Under the pieces are notes generated by a model that was not told the origin of the DNA, did no database searches, and worked only from the letters and a program-made list of their open reading frames with translations. DNA of 64,000 nucleotides, from contig JBAIAC010000033.1 in NCBI GenBank assembly GCA_037349315.1, positions 10,992,001-11,056,000 on the forward strand. The letters run 5' to 3'. The translations under genes were made by a program, and so were the position numbers. This stretch comes from Chelydra serpentina (lineage: Eukaryota > Chordata > Testudines > Chelydridae). Position 1 is the first letter of the stretch. Each line of letters opens with the position of its first letter. Shown here in pieces: positions 11,604 to 21,271 of this stretch.

Positions 11604-11932
11604 TGTCAGGAACCAGGGCCTGCAGGACAGCTAGTCTTTGGTGACCTAATGAGCACAGCTGGCCTGTAGTGGGCTGCCTAATTGTCTGTGCTGCCTAATT
11701 AGTTGGAAGAGTCAGCAGACCGGCTCTTAAGCTCAGCAGCAGCAGTTCACTGGCTGCTCAAAGCATTTGCCCATGGCTGTGATAGTCCATGACGCTGGCT
11801 CTGGTACTGGGCCTCTAATTCCAGCTCTTACTGTGGGGTCTGGTTCCTGTCTGCTGACTCCTGTTCTAACCAACAGGCCTGACAGCTGCTCCAACCATTA
11901 GGCATGACCACCCACGTCCTGGTCACGTGTCA
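11604..11932. mobile_element. Short LTR-like element (TG...CA)
   Basis: The segment begins TGTCAGGAACC and ends CACGTGTCA. It is flanked by TTAAC (11599-11603) and GTAAC (11933-11937), a 5-bp direct repeat with one mismatch. It contains short CAG and CTG-rich repeats and no coding sequence. The ends, flank size and 329-bp length fit a solo LTR, but the family is not identified and no TATA box or polyadenylation site is obvious. Confidence 0.45.
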
Positions 11933-12279
11933 GTAACTTTCAGAGTCAACGTTAATTCCTCTGGGCATTTCGCTGTGGGTTTGACAGGGAATCATGCTGT
12001 GTAGAGCAATTGTTCTGTCTATCCAAGTACACCCCTTGTGAAACCATGGAAGCCCAAATGCCTAGGACTCTGGGGCCACAGGGAGAAATAGATGGTGCCA
12101 TTTAGCTTGACAGATTTTTGGCCATTCTAGCGGGGTTTCTATTCCTTTTATCCACTCCACGCCTCAAAGTGGAGGTTGTGGTTTGGCAATAGTTATTCGT
12201 GCTGACAAGCTGTACTTATATGTTACACAGGCAGTATATAGACTATATAGAGAGAGATGTATTTTTCTCCATGGTGACA
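11933..12279. other. Unannotated spacer
   Basis: No recognisable repeat. It ends in the AT-rich target region of the PLE tail insertion that follows. Confidence 0.35.
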
Positions 12280-12372
12280 GGTTTCAGAGTAGTAGCCATG
12301 TTAGTCTATATCCGCAAAAAGAACGAGGAGTACTTGTGGCACCTTAGGCCAGGTCTACACTACCCCCCCCTG

Positions 12373-12438
12373 TCGAACTAAGGTACGCAACTTCAGCTAC
12401 ATGAATAACGTAGCTGAAGTCGAAGTACCTTAGTTCGA
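12373..12438. repeat. Hairpin 1 inside MITE
   Basis: TCGAACTAAGGTAC (12373-12386) pairs perfectly with GTACCTTAGTTCGA (12425-12438). An inner pair ACTTCAGCTAC/GTAGCTGAAGT lies around a short ATGAATAAC loop. Confidence 0.9.
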
Positions 12439-12548
12439 ATGAAAAAGCACTTACCCGGGGTCCACACGCGGCGCGCAGGCTCCCCCGTCGACTCCGCCTA
12501 CTCCGTTCGTCGAGCTGGATTACCAGCGTAGACGACGGAGCACTTCCT

Positions 12549-12591
12549 GGTTCGATTTATCGCGTCTTGACAAGACGCGATAAATCGAACC
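12549..12591. repeat. Hairpin 2 inside MITE: 21-bp perfect arms, 1-bp spacer
   Basis: The arm starting GGTTCGATTTATCGCG at 12549 is exactly complementary to the arm ending ATAAATCGAACC at 12591, with one A between them. A palindrome this tight would extrude readily, and it is uneroded although rich in CpG. Confidence 0.92.
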
Positions 12592-12639
12592 CAGAACATC
12601 GATCGCGCGCCTCCGACCGGACGCGTAAGTATAGACCTA

Positions 12640-12706
12640 CCCCTAGAGACTAACAAGTTTATTTGGGCATAAGCTTTCATGGGCTAAAACCTACTTCATC
12701 AGATGC
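12640..12706 (-). ncRNA. Hammerhead-like core in minus-strand PLE tail (candidate)
   Basis: Read on the minus strand: CTGATGA (12702-12696), an imperfect stem aagtaggttttagcccat, GAAA (12678-12675), then GC-TTAT-GC-CC. The core boxes are intact, the central stem is partly mutated, and helix I is not evident. Confidence 0.33.
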
Positions 12707-14453
12707 ATAGGCCCATCCTGAGTTGCTGGAGGAACAGACCACTGCAGGGTGAGTGGTTGTGAAAAACGGGGATGCCGGGGATGAAGACAGTCTGCCTCAC
12801 ATCCCTGCCGGACCACTAGGTGGTGCTGGTGGTGAGCGCCCCCCTTCACACTTTATTAAAAAATTATCTGCCCAGGAGGGAGGAACTGAAGATCTCTTGG
12901 ACATGAGAATGACGAAATATGGTGGTTTAGAGTAACCATTGCTTTTTTTCTCTCATTTGCCATAAATACGAATGATACAGAAAAACATTTTCTGCACAAA
13001 GAGCCAACTAGCATAGCTTGGATTTAATAAGTGATTGCTTTGGCTAAAGTATCACCTATCCTAAGAGGTGTGTTACGTGCGTTCTTGGCAAGATTTGCAC
13101 ATGAGGTAAATGCTTTTGACATAAAATGGCATCTCCCTATGCCCCTTATGCTTATTTGATTTTGTAGCTGGGTTGGAATTAACCATACAGATGTGCTGTG
13201 AGCTAAAGGAACTGGAAACTGGGATTCCAGGAACATTGCAGATTGAGATATTGCTGTGTAGCTCAAAAACATGTTTTCCTTCTGGCTTGTCTACAAATAT
13301 GTCCGGTCAATTTTTGTGTGTGGCTGAGCTGGCCCTTCAGAAAGTAGCTCCACTTCTATGAAGAGTATAGGCATGATTTGATTCAAGTAATAGATTGACA
13401 TCATCTACAAGTTTTCCACAGCTTTCATTCAGGAAGATGAGCAATATTTCTCACAAATTTTACCTGGGGCTCTGATGGATTTAGAACAGTTTAATCCTCT
13501 GGAGACTGTGAGAGAGTATCTAATCTACGTGAGACTCTATGTATATGCTAATATATTCATCATTGCCCCTTGGCCAAGCAGACAGAAGTCAGGGCCTTGC
13601 AGGTCAGCTTCCTGTTGGAGGAAAAATCAAAGACACAGAATTTGGGTATTTTCTTAGTGTAACTTTTTAATTTGTGGAAAAGTGCTGGTCACAAACATCA
13701 CACAGGCAAACCCCCTCATCCCTCTCAGGCATCTCAGCCCAAACACCAATGCACAGGCCCCAGGGAACAACTCTCACCCCAGGAATTGCCTGAAGTTTAG
13801 GGAGTTTAAGGCAGAGAGAAAAGTCTCTTGCTGCTAGCCATGGCTCCCCCAGAGAAACCTCATCAAAAAAACAACAATACAGCATATTTTCCAAGGCTTG
13901 CTTGCTTGATAAGGAAAAAGAACTGAGCACCATCTGCTGATCCCTGCCATAAGAATAGGGCCTACATTTTAAAAAATGACTCATGAATTTGGGTATCTCG
14001 TCTTTTCACTGCCCAACTTGAGACACTTTAAGGGTGCTCAGTCTGCTGAACACCCACTTCCTGATGGGCATCCTTCAGGCATCGCGAACTGACCACCCAA
14101 AAATGGAGGCTCCCAAAATCTGTAGTTGCTTTTTAAACGTAGACGGGTATGCACATTATAGGCACACCCAGAAGATTTCTCCCAGTTTGAAAGTTCTGCT
14201 GCTTCAAAACTTTGCTGCTTTGCCTCTCAAAGGGGTGAAATCTTTAATCTGGGAGGAATGCTTTATTTCCCCACTGTATATCCCAAGAATGACTTTTGTG
14301 TGTGGTCTGGAAGAGGCCAGCACTCTCTAGGTTAAGTGCATGGCATGTAATGAATAAGGGCTTTAAGAATGTAACTAGATTGAGAAGCTCTGAAGGCTGT
14401 AACCACCTTATTCATCCAAGTGTACCTTGCACATGCTGAATCCCTGTGTGAAA
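12707..14453. other. Unannotated stretch
   Basis: No recognised repeat. Scattered 60-105-codon open frames have no domain or splice context. Confidence 0.35.
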
Positions 14454-14640
14454 TCATAGAATCATAGAATATCAGGGTTGGAAGGGACCTTAGGAGGTCA
14501 TCTAGTCCAACCCCCCTGCTCAAAGCAGGACCAATCCCCAATTTTTGCCCCAGATTCCTAAATGGCTCCCTCAAGGATTGAACTCACAACCCTGGGTTTA
14601 GCAGGCCAATGCTCAAACCACTGAGCTATCACTCCCCCCA
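14454..14640 (-). mobile_element. tRNA-derived SINE with CR1-like tail
   Basis: On the minus strand a tRNA-like head has box A TAGCTCAGTGG (14628-14618) and box B GTTCAATCC (14583-14575). It is followed by a body and the tail gacctcctaaggtcccttcc...atattctatgattctatgat, which matches CR1 3' termini elsewhere in the window. This head-tail plan is that of a SINE mobilised by CR1 machinery. Both promoter boxes are intact, so RNA polymerase III transcription is conceivable. Confidence 0.88.
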
Positions 14641-14818
14641 ATAAATGGAGATATGCCAGTCTCCTAGAACTAGAAGGACCTTGAAAGGTCATCGAGTCCA
14701 GTCCCCTGCCTTCACTAGCAGGACCAAGGACTGTCTCCTGACAGATTTTTGCCTCAGATCCCTAAGTGGCCCTCTCCAAGGATTGAACTCACAACCCTGG
14801 GTTTAGCAGGCCAATCTA
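14641..14818 (-). mobile_element. Second tRNA-derived SINE, truncated before box A
   Basis: A related subfamily whose tail reads ggtccttctagttctaggagac. Box B GTTCAATCC is present (14788-14780), but the head stops at attggcctgctaaaccc, so box A is lost. It abuts the head of the neighbouring SINE in the same orientation, so one copy probably inserted beside or into the other. Confidence 0.82.
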
Positions 14819-16271
14819 ATTAAAAGGAACTGAAATCTACTTACATATTTGTGCAAAGACAAGACACATTGTCTAGTTGTTTAAAAACAAGTTATCTTCC
14901 TTCTATTACCATTCAAGTGAAACAAATGCCTCTCCCTCCCGGCAGGGGATACAAGAGACTTTGTCGGGGCTAAAAGAGGCTTAACTTTGCCCTTTAGAAG
15001 AAAAAGCTTCCATTAAGGGCCAAATCATGCCTTTACTTTGTGGGTGTGGCAAGCCCATTGGCAATGGACGTGATGCCATGCTGCTGCACAGGGCAGGATT
15101 TGGGAGAACATACTGTGCTCTGCAAGAGCTCCCTGCGTGGCAGGGCCAGGGAAGAGGTAAGGCCAGAAACGGGACTGCCCTTTTCTTTCACTAATGCTCG
15201 TGTATGGTGGCACATAGTGTTCCATTGCACTTTCATTGTCTACAGTGTGGGATAGAAAGGATGATCCATGAGTGCTAACGCCCACCATTCACAGTAAAAG
15301 ATGATGCAGACCATCTTATCAGTGCACACTTGTGGGAGAGACGTGCACCAAAATGTTTTGTTTCATGCTAGTCCTCATGCAGTCAAAATATTTGGGGCCT
15401 AGATCAATGTTTTGATATTAGGCTTGCCTGCAGATTGGTATGCAGGTCGCTTATGCTCCAACTGTTTTCATGACTCAGGCGTAAAACATCTAGGCATCTC
15501 CACCTCACGGGGAAGCAGGCACATATTTTTTCACTTACATCAGGCACAAGCTTCTTATTTATATTTTCGTAAACAAGCTTCTTATGCTTCAGATTAATAT
15601 CCTGATTGAATTGCTGGTACAAACATTAACATATTTAGCAGCTAGCTGCCTGTGTACAGCATGAAATCACACGATGAACAGGAGTACGGTCGCCAGCGGT
15701 TTGTAATCTGGTATCTGTTCAGAGCCATAGCTCAGAGATTGGAATTCTGCATTCTGTTCTCTAGGTAGTTCCCCAGAGTATTGCTCAGGAATACAGCTGT
15801 TTTGGTTGCAGATCCTAAAACTTTTCTTCCTAGCTAAGGAACATGGTTTTGGCTGAGACTATAGTTTCAGCGAGTCTCCCCATGAGACCAGAGAGTCTCC
15901 CTCCTGACCTTTATTTACTAATTGCCCTTATATGTAGATTGGAAGCAGCCTTGGACATGCACAGACCTTCTGTCTCAAACTTGACTGGTGAGTTCAGTTT
16001 TAGGGACTCGAGCCTGCATGGCCTGGGTTCAGGGTGTTGCACACATAGGTAAAAATATACTGAGCAGGGCAGGCAGGATTAAGTAACCTAATTTTGCATT
16101 TACAAGAGCTCTGCTGAAGGTTACCAAGCTACTCCTGCTCTTATAAAGAGGAGAATGTAGCTATGTGCCCCCTTTCTTGCTGTGGATCACCCTTAATCTC
16201 ATGTCTCCTCAACTGCAGCTTGTCTAATCACACCCTCTCCTTTTTAGACCTGTGTTTTTGAGAACAAGGGA
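14819..16271. other. Unannotated stretch
   Basis: No confident repeat or exon. Antisense-overlapping open frames near 15.03-15.29 kb lie in moderately GC-rich sequence without coding features. Confidence 0.35.
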
Positions 16272-16287
16272 CTGGAGATTTAGGACC

Positions 16288-16412
16288 AATTTAGCAAAGT
16301 ACTTAAGTATGTGCATAACTTTAGCCTGTGCTAAGTCTATCCTTCTTCAGCAACTCACTTAAGCATATGCTTAAAGTTAAGCACATGGTTAAGTGCTTTC
16401 CTGAATTAGTCT
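16288..16412. repeat. Palindromic repeat, 'cttaagcatatgctt' family
   Basis: ttagcaaagtacttaagtatg at the left is mirrored by taagcacatggttaagtgcttt at the right. Inner arms are caactcacttaagcatatgct. This is an imperfect inverted repeat of a MITE-like type. Confidence 0.6.
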
Positions 16413-16794
16413 TACTACTGCTTAATTCTGCCTGCAGCCACATGTAGCCTTCATTCACATGCACTAGATCAGAGCCACCTAGTGTTCTTTGCTGGTTACT
16501 GTGCTTGGACTGGGAGGCTCCAGGCCTGAATGATTTATTGTACAGCCATGTACAATAAACAAGATTAAAAACAATCCGTATTCCTGTATACATTGTGCCT
16601 CAGACCATGCATTATAATGTGATTCATGCTAACGCTAAGGTATACGTATAGATATGTTTATATTTTCAAAAGCTGTTGAATGAACAAAGCTTGTCCTGAT
16701 AGTTTGCTTTTTAAAAGACGTGCAAATGTACAAAACTTTGATATACATTTGCTTTGTTTCCCCTGCACTAATGAAGCCTGATGTCAGAAACAGA
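16413..16794. other. Unannotated spacer
   Basis: AT-rich. It ends immediately upstream of a PLE 3' fragment. Confidence 0.35.
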
Positions 16795-17242
16795 AATAAA
16801 CCAAAGGTGGCAATTTTGCAAGAAAAAAAGGCTTCAAAAATAGACTCCAACGACAAACTGCCAGATTGGAATTCATTTGCAAACTAGATACCATTAATTT
16901 AGGTTTAAATAGAGACTGGGAATGGCTGAGTCATTACACAAATTGAATCTATTTCTCCATTTTAAGTATCCTCACACCTTCTTGACAACTGTCTGTCTGA
17001 AATGGGCCATCTTGATTACACTACAAAAGTTTTTTTCCCTCCTGCTGATAATAGCTCTCCTTAATTAATTAGCCTCTTAGAGTTGGTATGGAAAATTCCA
17101 CCTTTTCATGATTTCCTGTATGTATATATATATCTTCTTACTATATGTTCCATTCTATGCATCTGATGAAGTGGATTGTAGCCCATGAAAGCTTATGCTC
17201 AAATAAATGTGTTAGTTTCTAAGGTGCCACAAGTACTCCTGT
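16795..17242 (+). mobile_element. PLE 3' end, second copy
   Basis: It starts inside the last codons of the endonuclease ORF (aaggtggcaattttgcaag) and runs co-linear with the 452-1512 copy to aggtgccacaagtactcc. The coding tip is frameshifted. Flanks acagaaataaac and acagaagaaac are similar but not a clean duplication. It ends at the same 3' point as the first copy, as expected for target-primed insertion. Confidence 0.88.
17156..17205 (+). ncRNA. Best-preserved hammerhead-like core (candidate)
   Basis: CTGATGA (17163-17169), a stem gtgg...cccat, GAAA (17187-17190), then GC-TTAT-GC-TC. Both invariant boxes are intact in this copy and the UC at the expected scissile position is present. Helix I is not convincing by eye. 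Confidence 0.38.
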
Positions 17243-17379
17243 TCTCCTTACAGAAGAAACTAAACGTGGATCTCACTGCTCAGCCAACTGTGTCTGTTAA
17301 TGGACCAATGATTTGTCCCAGAAGTTGATGTTTGAACTGGATCTGACAAAGACTTCCTATTGGAGCCTGAAGCTGGCAA

Positions 17380-17731
17380 GAAGCATAGGAACACAGGAAT
17401 TGCCATACTGGATCAGACTAGGGGGACAGCTAATCTACGATCCTGCCTCCCACAGTAGACAGTACTGCCTCAGAGGAAACAGTAAGAAACCCTGCCATAG
17501 GCAGTCCTGGGATAAGCTGCCTACAGGGAAATTTTTTTCCTAACCCCTGTCAGTTAGAGGTCAGCTTCTGGCTGAGCTGTGGGAGTTCATATCCCTCCCC
17601 AAACTCTTTATTTTTTGTTTTTCATCTTTGCTATCATAACTTTGGATATGGTTGTTATCTATATAAATGTCCAGTCCTTTCTTGAAGCCTACCAAGCACT
17701 TGAACTCAGTGATCTCTTGTGGCAATGAGTT
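17380..17731 (-). mobile_element. CR1 3' portion, minus strand (first half)
   Basis: The reverse of a CR1 3' UTR and C-terminus: the terminus gatccagtatggcaattcctgtgttcctatg, then the conserved ccaactcattgccacaagagat segment. It stops at gagtt, where an LTR-like insertion starts, and resumes at 18432. Confidence 0.75.
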
Positions 17732-18428
17732 TGTAACAGCGTAGCCTACCCCTATAAGAGCCAGGGAACCTTGGGCCAGCCTGCCCTGTTCAATTAACCC
17801 TGCCTATGCTATAATTAACTGCCTCCGACCCAGAAGGAGTGGGTGGGACTAACAGGGTCAGGGGTTACCATGACAAATATGTAGGTCTTATAAAAAGAGC
17901 TGAGGGAAGCAAGGAACTCAGAGGAAGGTGCTCCAGGAAGTAAGGTAGATGTGAGGTAATGTCTACAGGAAGGTCCTTGGGAGTCCCCAGGGGGGGACTG
18001 CTAGGAAAAAGGGCTTCCAGGGAGAGAGATCAAGGAGGCTGTGCTCTTCCAAAAGAGCAAGGAAGTACTCTGCAGGGCCTGGCTGTAGACATAAAGAACA
18101 GGGAACTCCAATGCATGGAAGACCGTGAGAGGGAGGGACTCCAGGGAAAGGAGCCTGGGAGTGGCTCTCTGAATAGAGCAGGAAAGCGCTGACAGCCTAG
18201 GAGGAGTGAGAGCCGAGTCTAGAAGATGGGCTGAAAAGTAGCACAAGTGGGTCAGGATGTTTGGCTGTTTGTTTGTTTGGACTTTGATACCCTAGAAGGG
18301 TTTAAAATTTGTCATATGACCAACCTTGACCCAGGGCTGGCCAAGGGGACCCACCTCAAGGCAGGGAGTCCCTCCAGCATCAAATTGGTCCAGAAGGGGG
18401 TGTGATTGGGGAGCCAGGCACAGTGACC
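17732..18428 (+). mobile_element. LTR-like insertion (probable solo LTR) inside CR1
   Basis: It occupies a precise gap in a CR1 (left gagtt, right gttccacaag). The flanks share GTT or imperfect AGTT/CGTT, consistent with a short target duplication. It contains a TATA-like TATAAAA at 17889-17895 followed by purine-rich sequence, and no gag or pol coding sequence. The start is TGTAACAG, but the end (cagtgacc) is not a canonical CA, so LTR identity is probable rather than proven. The strand is inferred from the TATA box. Confidence 0.5.
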
Positions 18429-18431
18429 GTT

Positions 18432-18535
18432 CCACAAGCTAACTGCACACACTGTTGATACAGAATTTGTTTTGATCAGCCTAAAACTTGGTGCCTTTCA
18501 GTTTAATTTAACATTTCCTTCACCCGTGGGCAGCA
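18432..18535 (-). mobile_element. CR1 remnant, minus strand (second half)
   Basis: ccacaagctaactgcacac and ggtgcctttcagtttaattt continue the CR1 sequence broken at 17731 and fade after about 100 bp. Confidence 0.6.
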
Positions 18536-20359
18536 GAGGCTTCCTGCCTAAAAGGCTGATATACAGTGTGTTTACACTAAGCTTCAGAGCTGTGAATAAC
18601 AGTCAACTTTGTTTATGAGCTCGCTGTCTTGTTCTGTTAACTAGACAGCTTTGGGTGCTGAAATAAAAGTAGCGCTCTGAAAAATGTCTTTAAGAAAACT
18701 TATCTACCATGGAACTCACATTTCAGAGACGTAAACAGTCTCTCATAACTGTTAAGCCTTTGTGATTTCATCTGCAGCATGGAAACCAGCCCAGTGGAAA
18801 AATCCTAGGGTGGACTCCTGTTTTAAACTTATAAAATAGCCTGTAAACTAAGGGGTCATTATGTGCCAACTGGGATGAAAGCTGTTGTGACTGGGAACTT
18901 ATCCAGCAGGAATTGAAAAGAGACAACCAAAGTCATTTAATGTAGACAGAAATAGTCCCTTTCCTAACCATAATGGACCTGACTTTCCTCATTTGCATAA
19001 GTATAAATTAGGAATAACTTTACTAAAGTAAATTAAGTTACTTTGACTTTATATAAGTGCAAGAGAGTGGAGAATCAGGCCTTATAGCATGTGAAGGGTT
19101 GTAACTTACAAAGTAACTGTAAGGCAAAGATTTATGGGTAAAAGTGCATGGCTTCCATGGAAAAGAAAATAAGAGAATTGATCAAGTGTAAAGTTCAGAA
19201 AGCTTTTTTTAAAACAGTATTTCAGCCCATAATCAATAGAACGCTGACATGCGTTGGCAAGAAGAGAAATGGGCTGACAAAGACTCCAGAGTAAATCAAA
19301 CAGCATGAAATCAGGCTATCCATCAGAACTCAGCCTTTTCGTTTCATGACTGAGCAATTGCATCACTATTCAAAGGGCTCATTCTTGTGACATGTATGTT
19401 GCCTTAGGCAAATTAGCTCGGGCAATCCACTTAGAAGGGGGGTGGAAATCAGAATTTTGTCAAGATTTCTCCAAAGTCAATATTTGTGAAGCCATAATGC
19501 CATAGGAGGAGTCCTGGCTGTTTCAGGACCCTTGGCCTTTCACCGGATGTCAGAGGTTTTTTCACACCTTTCAACGGGCAAATGACTTACAAAGGCAGCT
19601 AATGTATGAACAGCTTCTCCTCTCAATGGCCCAGACCACATCGCTGCATATAGAAGGGTCGCAGCCTGCCTGTGCTGAAAAGTGGTTCAGCCCCTTCTGT
19701 AGCAGCACCTTCCTCTTCCTTAGTGGGCTGAGGAGCTGAGCCGGGGAAATGTTTACATTCCCCTCGCATCATTCCCCGAAGTTTACTTGCAGAAAGCAGT
19801 GCTCTATTTTCTGCAGAGTTCCTCCACAGTGCGGCAGCCTCCCCTTTAAGATGTTCCCAGCCAGCCTTTTCACAAGCTGCCATACAATAATTTCAGGGTA
19901 TAATGTTGGGGTTTTCTGGGAAGGGGAGCAGGAGGAGGCAACAGCATAGGAGGTGGTCACTGGTCTTCTTTTTTTTTTTAAAAGTTTCCTAGCTCTATAT
20001 TGTAAGTGGCAACAATGAAAAACATCCATCTTCTCTTGTGCTTGTGGGAGTCCCACAGACAAATCAAGGACAGAGAGCGAGATCCCTAATGTGATTTCAC
20101 AACAAAAACAATGCTACTTTGTAACTAATTAGTTCTCCTCCTTGCTCAGACCATGTAGGGCATGTGCAGTCTAATGTTTTCTTAATATACCCCACTAGCA
20201 GTTGGGTTTTCATTTTTGATTCAGAACTTCATGTGCTCCAGGGAAGTGTGAAAGGGGGTCAACTTTTATGAATTTGCTGTAGTGCCAGTTACATTTTAAA
20301 GCTGAAGTCTAGGGTTGCCAGTTGCGTAAGTGTTAGCCAATATAGAATAGAATCTAAAT
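18536..20359. other. Unannotated stretch
   Basis: A weak palindromic 'tgatttac/gtaaatc' remnant lies at 18970-19085 and a T-run at 19970-19980. No exon is recognised. Confidence 0.35.
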
Positions 20360-20736
20360 CAGGGGTTCTCAACCTTTTTCTGTCTGACGCTCCCCCGCCC
20401 CTCCCCGCCAACATGCTATAAACATTTCATGGCTCACCTGTGCCACAACAACTGTTTTTCTGCATATAAAAGCCAGGGGCAGCACTGGGTGTAGCAAGCA
20501 GCACAATTGCCTGGGCCCCATGCTGAAGGGGGTCCCGTGAAGCTACATTGCTCAGGCTTCAACTCCAGGCCTGGGTGGCGGAGCTCGGGGCACTGGGCTT
20601 CAGCCCCATGTGGTGGGGCTTCAGCTTTCTTCCCTGGGCCCCAGCAAGTCTAATGCTGGCTCTGCGGGGTGGCCCCCCCCCTGAAACCTGCTTGTGGCCC
20701 CTCAGGGGGCCCTGGAGCCCTGGTGGAAAACCACTG
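20360..20736. mobile_element. Non-autonomous hAT element
   Basis: The left end CAGGGGTTCTCAACCTTTTTC pairs with a right end that reads CAGTGGTTTTCCACC from the other strand. The 8-bp flanks ATCTAAAT (20352-20359) and CTCTAAAG (20737-20744) match at 6 of 8 and keep the nTCTAnAn preference of hAT targets. The interior is GC-rich and non-coding. Confidence 0.88.
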
Positions 20737-20744
20737 CTCTAAAG

Positions 20745-21123
20745 GATAACGCCCCTGTATTGAGTTCATGGGGCATTATCTGACTAACTTTAACGTTGGG
20801 TTCTTTTCAGGTCAACTTTCAACTCAAACAGTATTTCTTAAATCAGGACTTGCTTATTTTTAACCAACAATTTATTAATTCACCCAGAACCACATTAGTA
20901 TACAATCAACAGTCTACAATCAAGTGTAGACACAACCAATGTTCTAGGTGTGTACTACACATGCAATAGCCTTGCAAGCAATTATCACAGACTAGAGTTG
21001 AGGCTCAGTGGTTATACCTCAGAACAATGCAAATTACCAATATAATTACATTAACTTATGATCATCAACTCTCAATTTCTTTAGTATCTAACACAATTAT
21101 CACACTTCCAAGGATGCTTTTGT
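20745..21123. other. Spacer between two hAT elements
   Basis: AT-rich, with no recognised feature. Confidence 0.4.
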
Positions 21124-21131
21124 CTTCAAGG

Positions 21132-21263
21132 CAGTGGTTTTCAACCTGCGGTGTATGGACCCCCTGGGGTCTGCACTCTGTGTCTAAGATTTCGAAAGGG
21201 GTCCGCACCGCCATTTGAAATTTTTTTAGGGCTCCGCAAATGAAAAAAAGTTGAAAACCACTG
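21132..21263. mobile_element. Short non-autonomous hAT element (132 bp)
   Basis: Terminal inverted repeats CAGTGGTTTTCAAC and (other strand) CAGTGGTTTTCAACTTTTTT are flanked by CTTCAAGG and CTTTAAGG, a 7-of-8 duplication. It is internally deleted to little more than its ends. Confidence 0.92.
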
Positions 21264-21271
21264 CTTTAAGG

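Larger units (their letters stand above)
12347..12643. mobile_element. MITE with two strong internal hairpins, nested in PLE tail
   Basis: Ends GGCCAGGTCTACACTA and (other strand) GGGGTAGGTCTATACTTA form imperfect terminal inverted repeats. The flanks are TTA (12344-12346) and CTA/TA, so the target was TA or TTA (mariner- or PIF/Harbinger-like). The element is CpG-rich with no coding sequence. It has two internal inverted repeats: 12373-12438 and a nearly loopless 43-bp palindrome at 12549-12591. Confidence 0.85.
12280..12706 (-). mobile_element. PLE 3' tail, minus strand, split by a MITE
   Basis: The reverse complement of the PLE 3' terminus runs from gtttcagagtagtagccatg through gtacttgtggcacctta. 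After the MITE it resumes with gagactaacaagtttatttg to the ctacttcatcagatgcat segment. Rejoining the halves restores the caccttagagactaac order of the other PLE tails. No clear target duplication is visible. Confidence 0.85.

Noticed and set aside
12280..12706. Clean target duplication for the minus-strand PLE tail
   Set aside because: Flanks ccatggtgacag and cccatcctgag are only vaguely similar, so I do not claim a duplication.
14575..14628. Functional tRNA gene
   Set aside because: Box A and B are present, but the segment is the head of a SINE continuing into a CR1-like tail. The tRNA fold is not convincing.
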